NCBI RefSeq assembly: GCF_000764205.1
Contig: NZ_JQDZ01000112.1
Location: 62,001-126,000 of the forward strand
Direction of reading: 5' to 3'
Length of the DNA stretch: 64,000 nt
DNA from: Thalassotalea sp. ND16A
Lineage (GTDB): Bacteria > Pseudomonadota > Gammaproteobacteria > Enterobacterales > Alteromonadaceae
Within the stretch, counting starts at the first letter, position 1; every line of letters starts with the position of its first letter. The notes under the pieces are model-generated. The model ran no database searches. It was not told the origin of the DNA and saw only the letters and a list, made by a program, of their open reading frames with translations. Shown piece by piece: positions 8,596 through 16,400 of this stretch. A program made the translations under genes and the position numbers.

Positions 8596-9954
8596 TTAGT
8601 GATGATGAATAAAGCCGGATCCAAACAAGCCTTCGATGTTATCGATACCTTTTTGATAGCGGGCCTTGAAATCTATGGTGGCCAGGCGTTCACTGGTAGC
8701 CAGGTCGTGCACACTGATGGTATGCGCATTGACCTTAGCAATAAAATCAATATCGGTTGGATCGTTATCGGCGCCGTTACCAAGATTGAGCAAATTGTTT
8801 TGCACCGCGATCACTTGTCTGCCTGACTGGGTGGGGTAGAAAATCATATGATGAGCACCTGGGTCGGCAGCAATATCAGGACCAGACGTTACCAGTTCCG
8901 GCAGGTTAGCCAAGTGGTAGCGCTTGATCACACCTGGCAGCGCGTGGCTGATAAAGAGTTCAGACTCGTTGCCATAAAACTCCAAAGGAACTCCGGTGCC
9001 TTGTTCAACACCGTCATAAAGTTTTACCGGGCTGCCAAAGGTTTTAGTGGTTTCATCATAGGGGACTTTCCAAGTTTCAAAGCCAAACATGGTGTTGACC
9101 AATACCGCTGGCTCTGCGCCTTTAACAATATCCGGGCGGACAAATAATACTTCTACCGGAGATGATGGAAAACCAACAGGCTTGGCGTCTTCCACCACAA
9201 TATTTTGTATTGGCGTAAACGTGTTCAGGTCAATGATGGCGATGTTATTGCCGACACCGGTGGCCAGATCAGGGTGAATGGTAGACGCTACCACCATGCG
9301 ATCGCCAAAGGCAGATATGCCATGGGGATACATGATGAATGGTTCACCTTCAGCAACCTGACTTTTGCGCGCCTGAATGATTTTGATTAGGGCATTGCTT
9401 TGTGGATCAAATACGCCAATGGAACCGCCATCGGCCTGATCTACGCCAGTACCGCCCATAAACGTGACGAACATGTACTGAGTGCCATTTACCGAGTGCC
9501 ACATAATGTCTTCGCCCACCTGTTGGCCACCGGTATCGAGACAATCAACGCCGGTGATCATAGGGGCACCCGTAGCGTCCCGAATGAGCCCTATTTCAGT
9601 AAGGCTGCATAAAGGGTCAAGTGAAGTTGCGTATAAACGCCCCGTTGGACTGTAATAGAGATGATGTAACGGAGCATTGCTATTGATGTCTGGCGTTTCG
9701 AATTCACTGATAATTGCGCCAAAGTTCTCCGACTCAGGATCCAATTCAACGATGGCGACACTACTGACCGTGTTTAGTGTTGGCAACCCACGTAATAATA
9801 CAACCGCTTTAGTTTGTTCACCTGTAACCTCTTGCTTAACGACAGGTTCGTCCGCTGCCTTGTTAGTCTTACTCTGTTCAACTTCTTTGGAACAGCCTAA
9901 CAGTCCAATAACTAGGCACACAGAAAGGATAATATTGTTTGTTACCGGGTTCAT
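8596..9954 (-). CDS. Beta-propeller lipoprotein, SBP56/methanethiol-oxidase-like fold (tentative)
   Basis: This is a lipoprotein of about 452 residues with lipobox GLLGC. The mature part is a string of propeller-like blades (VAIVELDPES, GSIGVFDPQS, IAIIDLNTFT, ISVHDLATSE) with several His residues (LHHLYYS, GAHHMIFY) and a C-terminal HHH. The blade style and His placement recall selenium-binding-protein/methanethiol-oxidase propellers, which use copper, but I cannot confirm that family. I chose ATG 9954 because TTTTGGAGTG lies just upstream; an in-frame TTG at 9978 lacks a ribosome binding site. It is the first gene of the operon with MbnH and MbnP, so a periplasmic copper-related function is inferred. 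Confidence 0.65.
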   Translation of the reverse strand: MNPVTNNIILSVCLVIGLLGCSKEVEQSKTNKAADEPVVKQEVTGEQTKAVVLLRGLPTLNTVSSVAIVELDPESENFGAIISEFETPDINSNAPLHHLYYSPTGRLYATSLDPLCSLTEIGLIRDATGAPMITGVDCLDTGGQQVGEDIMWHSVNGTQYMFVTFMGGTGVDQADGGSIGVFDPQSNALIKIIQARKSQVAEGEPFIMYPHGISAFGDRMVVASTIHPDLATGVGNNIAIIDLNTFTPIQNIVVEDAKPVGFPSSPVEVLFVRPDIVKGAEPAVLVNTMFGFETWKVPYDETTKTFGSPVKLYDGVEQGTGVPLEFYGNESELFISHALPGVIKRYHLANLPELVTSGPDIAADPGAHHMIFYPTQSGRQVIAVQNNLLNLGNGADNDPTDIDFIAKVNAHTISVHDLATSERLATIDFKARYQKGIDNIEGLFGSGFIHHH

Positions 9955-10232
9955 AATAACACTCCAAAAGACCTTCAATTGCTAGTAATAGTTTAGTATT
10001 TGATTGCTAAAAGTCTATTAACAGGGGGTACGAATGTATGCACTTTATAATTTGATGATTTTTACCGAACACTGAAAAATTTCCGAACGAAATTCTAAAT
10101 GCTGATCTTGAGCATAAGTTAAATAAAAATATCATTCCCCTATGTACTTGTCATTGTCAGTTTTTTTTACAAAAGTACGACATTTAAATAATGTCATATA
10201 GCTAACTCACTGTTAATGCAACGATATAATTC

Positions 10233-10249
10233 TTGGCACTAAATATGCT
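10233..10249 (+). promoter_or_regulatory. Candidate sigma-54 (RpoN) promoter
   Basis: TTGGCAC-TAAAT-ATGCT matches the RpoN consensus TTGGCAC-N5-TTGCW with one mismatch. The invariant GG (10235-10236) and GC (10247-10248) are exactly 10 bp apart. It would start transcription near 10260 and drive the leader ORF and the giant lipoprotein gene. No enhancer site was identified. Confidence 0.55.
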
Positions 10250-10324
10250 GCTTCGGTATCGTTTTATTATTAACAAAAAAATTACGCCCAATCTAAGGAA
10301 TGTATTATTCAAAGGAGTGTTTCT

Positions 10325-10372
10325 GTGAAACCACTAAAAGGCTTATTGCAAACATTGCATTGTTCTGTGTAA
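10325..10372 (+). CDS. Possible 15-residue leader peptide
   Basis: GTG 10325 opens a 15-codon ORF (MKPLKGLLQTLHCSV) ending at TAA 10370-10372. It is preceded by a textbook AAAGGAG (10311-10317) at 7-nt spacing, a better site than most genes here have. It ends 12 bp before a perfect hairpin and 92 bp before the giant gene's ATG, the layout of a regulatory leader. There is no obvious run of a single regulatory amino acid, though it contains four Leu. It could be chance. Confidence 0.4.
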   Translation: MKPLKGLLQTLHCSV

Positions 10373-10383
10373 CGCGTTTGAGC

Positions 10384-10410
10384 GTTGGCTTTATTGAAAA
10401 TAAAGCCAAC
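10384..10410 (+). promoter_or_regulatory. Perfect 12-bp hairpin in the 5' region of the giant gene
   Basis: GTTGGCTTTATT (10384-10395) and AATAAAGCCAAC (10399-10410) form a perfect stem with a GAA loop. No T-run follows, so it is not a standard terminator. It may stabilise the mRNA, act with the leader ORF, or bind a regulator. Confidence 0.6.
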
Positions 10411-10464
10411 TTGGTTAGCAATTTTAAACATGCTAAAACCAAATTAACTAAAGGGAATTAATAA

Positions 10465-13400
10465 ATGAAAAATATACTTTCACACTCCTTAGTCATTTTT
10501 ATTATCTTGTTTTTATCTTCTTGTGGTAATAAAGAAGAAACTCAGGCTGAAATAAATCAAACTTCAACCGAAGTAGAGCAGTCACCAGAAGAGACAGGAG
10601 CATCAGCTCAGATAATGTCTACCAAATCAGCTAGTCAGCACTTTATTGAAATTATATTTGATCAAGCTATTGCTACCGACTCGTTTGATATTGAAGATAT
10701 TTCTATAGTGTCAGGTACGGGGCAAAAACTAACTGTTAGTAAATTGTCTTTTTATGATGACGGCACAGGTGTTGTATTAGAAACTGCTCCACAAGATCCC
10801 GTTCTTTATACCATTCAGATAGGGGGGAAAGATCCAACTGCTACTAGTATCTCGGCTAAATCTAGTAATAGCCAACTTACTGCAGCTACGGATAACAATA
10901 CGTTTACTGATGCTGATAACTTTATCGGTAGTACAGGGCCAGAGCCATTTGTTATGTATGTTACTGCGTTATCTAACACTACCGTGTTGGTCACTATGGA
11001 CAGAAAAATGGACGAAGGTTATGCCAACCTTACTTCGGCTTACAGAGTGTTGGCACCAAACAATGAAGTGCCAAACGTTGAAGAAGGTAGAATTGAAGTA
11101 TTAAAAGCGGAAGTTGATAAAACAGATAAACGTTTGATCACACTTACAACGTCCCCAATGAGTAACATAGAGTATGTTCTAGAAGTGACAAATATTATCA
11201 CCGAACCAGGGCAAGCCCTTATTCATCCTGATAGAAATGGTGGTTACTTCTTCGGTATTGCTGAACACGATGAAACAGCACCTTTACTCTTAAGTGCTTT
11301 ATCTACGTCAAATACAACGATGGTTGCAAGTTTTAGTGAGCCACTTTGGGGAAACGCAGCAGAACCTTTCCATTATCAAATATGTGCTATTGCTTTTGAT
11401 GAGCAAGGTGCTTGTTCTGAAGTGAATCAGCTTGGTGTTATTTCTACTGAAATGGTTGGAAAAAACACCCAAGTTTCTTTTATTACTCAACCACAAGCGA
11501 GTGGAGTTACTTATTATTTGTCAGTTAATGACATCACTGATCGCGCAACACCTGCACCTGGAAATGTAATTGCTGAACAAACCGTTGCCCAATTTACCGG
11601 TAGTGGTTTAGATAATCCAAATATTGCCAGTTCCATAGCTATGGATAACACTCATGTTCTAGTGACTTTTACTGAGCGAATGGATGACGATGCATTAGTG
11701 TTTGCAAATTATCGCATAGAAGATCCTGAGCTGGATGTTATTAATGCCATATGGGGGGATGATCAAAACCATGTAATTTTAACCACAAGCCCTCAACAGC
11801 GCATAGAGTATCAACTGATTGCGAGTAATATACACAGTGCTGAAGGTTTGTTAATGGTCAATCCACCAGAGGCGTCATTTTTTGTAGGTTTTGATGATAA
11901 AGATTTGCAAAAGCCATTTTTAATCGCTTCTATCGCTGAAACGAGTAGTCGTATTCGTTTGTATTTCAGTGAACCTATGGATGTTATCGCAGCAACGCCA
12001 AACTTATACGCGATTACATTTTGCCCTGAATTTCAAACTTGTAATCTAAGTACCTTAAGTACAATTCCTGTGCTCTCGGCTGAACTTGTTGAATCAAATA
12101 CTCAGGTTATGCTAACCGTTGAAAATATAGCCCCGCGGGTTACTCATCAAGTTGTAGTCAGTTCACAAGTGACTGACCAGGCTATGCCTTTGCCACATAA
12201 CGGCATGGATCCTGATTTATCTACTGGTTCTTTTGGTTTATTGCTTGCCGATAAGGATGCACCAAGTTTAGTGAATATAATTTTCACCAGTACCAATAAT
12301 ATTACCTTAACCTTCTCTGAAGAAATTAATTCCGGTGGGGCAAATCCATTGAACTACCGTGTTTGTGCAATGGAGTTTGAAAACGATGGAAGTTGCACAA
12401 GTGGTAATATACAGGTAGTTGACGCAAGTCTTAATCCAACTCACACTCAGGTTGAATTAACCCTAGAGACATTAGTTGATGGTACAACGTATTATGTTCT
12501 CGTTTTAGATGGAGTTACCGATACCAGTGGTAACATCATTGCTAATGATGCTAATAGTGTTAGTGCTTTCTATCAAGGGGCAACAAGTGTTTCTGACCCG
12601 ACTAAATTACCGCAAGTGGTTGGTGCTATTTCTACGGGCAACACTAATGTTACATTGAGTTATAGTTCGGTGATGGGGGACAGTGCTCTGTTGCCTAGTA
12701 ATTACTTGTTTACCCAAGAAAATATCAATGGTGAAGTGGGTACTGTGTTTAGCATGAATGTTGTGTGGTTCGATAGCACACATACCTCGGTGAATATTAC
12801 CACCACTTCACAAAATGAAGTGACGTATAGAGTGACAGTCGTTAATGTTAAAGATAAACAAGGTAATCCTTTAGCAACACAAGAATCTACATTCAATCCG
12901 AATTTCGATCCTCGTAGTTCTGTTTTTGCGGGCTCACCTCCAGTTGCACAAAACTTGTTATTGGCTGAGGGAAATTATCAGATCATTGAAAACAATGAAA
13001 ACGATATAGTGGATGCCGGTGACATCATAATTATAAACGGTACCTCATTGGTGTTAGTGGATATTGACCTCGATGGTATTGTTGATAATTGGGACGATAC
13101 TAATGGCAATGGTATCATTGACAGTGGTGATTTAATTTCAGGTTTAGTTGATAGCGACGGTGACGGTTTAGCTGATAATGAAGAGCTACGTGGCACTACA
13201 GTTGTTATTAATCTTAGTAATGGTGAAAAAAACATTCGCCAAGTAACGAGTGATCCAACCACCAATGATACCGATAAAGATGGTCTAACAGATTCAGAGG
13301 AATGGGCTTTTGGTTTAGATCCTCGCTCTCCTGATACTGATGCTGATGGCCTCGGTGATTATGTCGAATGGAACGTTGTTTATAGCGGACCGGCCGACCA

Positions 13401-16400
13401 AGATACTGATGAAGATGGATTACCTGATGGTGTTGAGCATAACTTCTTTTTAACATCGCCATTATTGGCCGATACCGATGGCGATCAGTTTAGTGATGAA
13501 GAAGAGTTAATATCGTTAAATCGAGATCCTAAAGTTGCTGACATGCCTGAATTAGATATCGAAGTAGACGGCATTAATCTACAAATCGATGAGCGCTATA
13601 CCTATGTAAACAGCGAAGGTGAAACCGTTAGTAGTGAGTCAAGTACTAGCGCTTCTCTAAGTAGCTCTGAAAATACTTCCTTTGCCAACAGCACATTAAC
13701 GTTTAGAGAAAATACCAGTTCATTTTCATGGGATGTTGGTTTTGGTCTGAGAGATGCCCAAGCCGATCACTCCGCGGTAAATGGAGCGGAAGTTGCTTGT
13801 TGGGCCTGCTATTTAACATCACTTTTTGACCGTTTATTTATAGAGGTTGGTTTAGGTGGGACCACTGAGTCACATACAGGTACTAATACTCAAATTGATA
13901 CAGAAAGTGCCCGCGAAGCACAACAAGCTTTAGAAAATTCGTTAATTAAATTTAATGAACAAGCTAAAGATCAAGAGGTGACTCGTGAATTAACTGCTGC
14001 CCGGATTAGTGCCAATATCACCGTGCAGAATAAAGGGGATGTAGCCTTTACGGTGAAAAATTTAGAGATATCGGTATTGCAAGTCGATCCACAAAACCCT
14101 TCTCGCTATTTACCTATCGCAACTTTAATTGCCGATTCAACATTGATGACGGGCAATGATTTAGAAATCAATATTGGACCATTTGATGGCAGTAAAGGGC
14201 CATTTGTTTTTGCTAATAATGAAGTTTACCCGGCAGTTATTGAAACCTTGATGCGTGATCCGAAAAGCTTAGTTTTCAAAGTGGTAAATTATGATATTGC
14301 CGATGAATACGAGCGTAATTTCGCCTTTAGCAGCCAAACGGTACATGATCGCACGGCAGGAATCAGTTTTGATTTTGGTGAACTAGGTAGTGAAAATTAT
14401 CAAGTGGCAACGAATGGTGTTTTAGACAACAATATTTACCTGGGAGGATTTGATGGCTCAGGCAAGAATAAAGGCCTGCCTTTAGGATATTTATTAGAAA
14501 ACCTACTTGGTCTAGATAAACACGATACCTCAGAAGATTATATTGATGCAGGACCGGACGGTATACTCAGTACTATAGCTGTCGGCGATGATGTCTTAAA
14601 TGGCAATATAATAACTGCTGGACAAGATGGTATTCTCACCACAAAAGTGGCAATAGGGGATTTACTACGTAATAACTCAGTAAATACCGGTATTATTGCC
14701 GGGGTAAATAAAAAAGTAGATACCTTAGCTCAGGGCGATGATGTGCAGTTAATTCCATATGGCGCTAGCGGTATTGCACCAAGGACCTTGGTAATTGACC
14801 CTGGTAACAATGGTGTCCTAGATTCAATACAAAGCGATGGAGACGAGCAAGAGTTTATTAGTGGCTATGAGCTACAGCGTACCTGTTCGGTTGCTTCGGC
14901 AAAGGCTCAAATAGCAGGGCAATATTGTTCAGTTGATACGATTGACTGTAGTTGTGATGGCCCTAAAGGCTTAGTGAGGGTAAAAACCTTCCGCAACGGT
15001 GATTACGGAGCAAATTGGTTTGCAAGAGTTGAAGGTGATATGCCTACGTCTGTTGATTTTGATCAAATTGAATTAAAGGCTGGTCAGTCAATTCGTTTAG
15101 CCTTTCTGCAAGACTTAGATAAAGACGGCTTGTTTGCCCACGAAGAGTATCTCTTCGGTTCGGTAGATAGTGCTGTTGATAACTACAATAACGATGATTT
15201 TGTTCCGACAGTGATTAATAATCGTTACCTGAAGAAAACCCTAGAGGAGCTTGAATATTTCATTAGTGATGAAAATCAAACTTCAGATCCTGCGGTATAT
15301 GGAGATGGCTTACCTGATTCTATGGATAGTGACCGCGACGGGATCAGCGATTTAGTTGAAGCCAAATTAGGTTGGTTAATCAGTGCAAATGGTGAATTAA
15401 AACGAGTATTTTCAAGTCCGGCAACGCCAGATTCTGACAATGATGGTTTATGGGATATTCAAGAACAAGATTTGCGAGAATTTTGTAAAGAAGATGACAC
15501 TAGAAGCGATGCCTTATGTATTGACCAGACGATTGCAAAAGAAGATGCTAGCGCAATTATTGTTGGCAAAAATGGCAAGTTAGATACTGAGATACTTGCA
15601 GATGATGTCTATACATTTATTGACATTACTGACCCCGAGAGTACTCGATTTAACCGAAACCTAATGTTTGCTACTGTCGGTATTTTACCGGGAAACAATG
15701 GCGTAATTGATACCGATATTGCTGGTGATGATGAATATTCAAATTCCACTGTCATTTTGCCGGCAACCGATCCGCTGTTAAGTGATACCGATAATGATCG
15801 TGTTAGTGATGGTGATGAATTGTTTGGCTTTGCTGCAGGCATGGCTATCATCGAAACTGCTGAAACTGAGTGTTATGATCCTAGCATTATTAATGGTGCA
15901 ATGAGCTGTGTAAACTCAAACGCAACCTGGGGCATAGTTAATACTGTGGCCCAAGGTGATGACATTCAACGAATATCTTTAGGAAGTAGAACTAAGGAAG
16001 ATGATGTCATTATTACTGCAGGTTTAAACGGTATATTGGAAACAGAACCACAAGGTGATGATGAAACGGTAATAGATTGGTTTATAGCAGCAGGTCCAGA
16101 TCGTGAATTAAATAGCATTATCCTCAGTGAATATAATTATCCTGAAAATCCAGTAGATGGCACTAATGTCGTGGTATATAAAGCTGAAAATGCGACATTA
16201 GCTCCTTACGCGCCAGCGGTTTGGAATTCATCAGGTCAACCGATAAGTATAGCCGTTGAAAATTACGTAGAACCTTGGTTACCTGTACCTGAGGGCAAAG
16301 ATGTAAAACTCTATGGTCGTGTCGTAACTACCGATCCGTTACGCAGAGATAGCGATAATGACGCCATACCCGATGGTTTTGAAGTGGCTATAGGTGCAGA

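Noticed and set aside
10233-10262. Sigma-70 promoter TTGGCA-N18-TATCGT
   Set aside because: Both boxes are weak at a poor spacing; the sigma-54 match over the same bases is much better.
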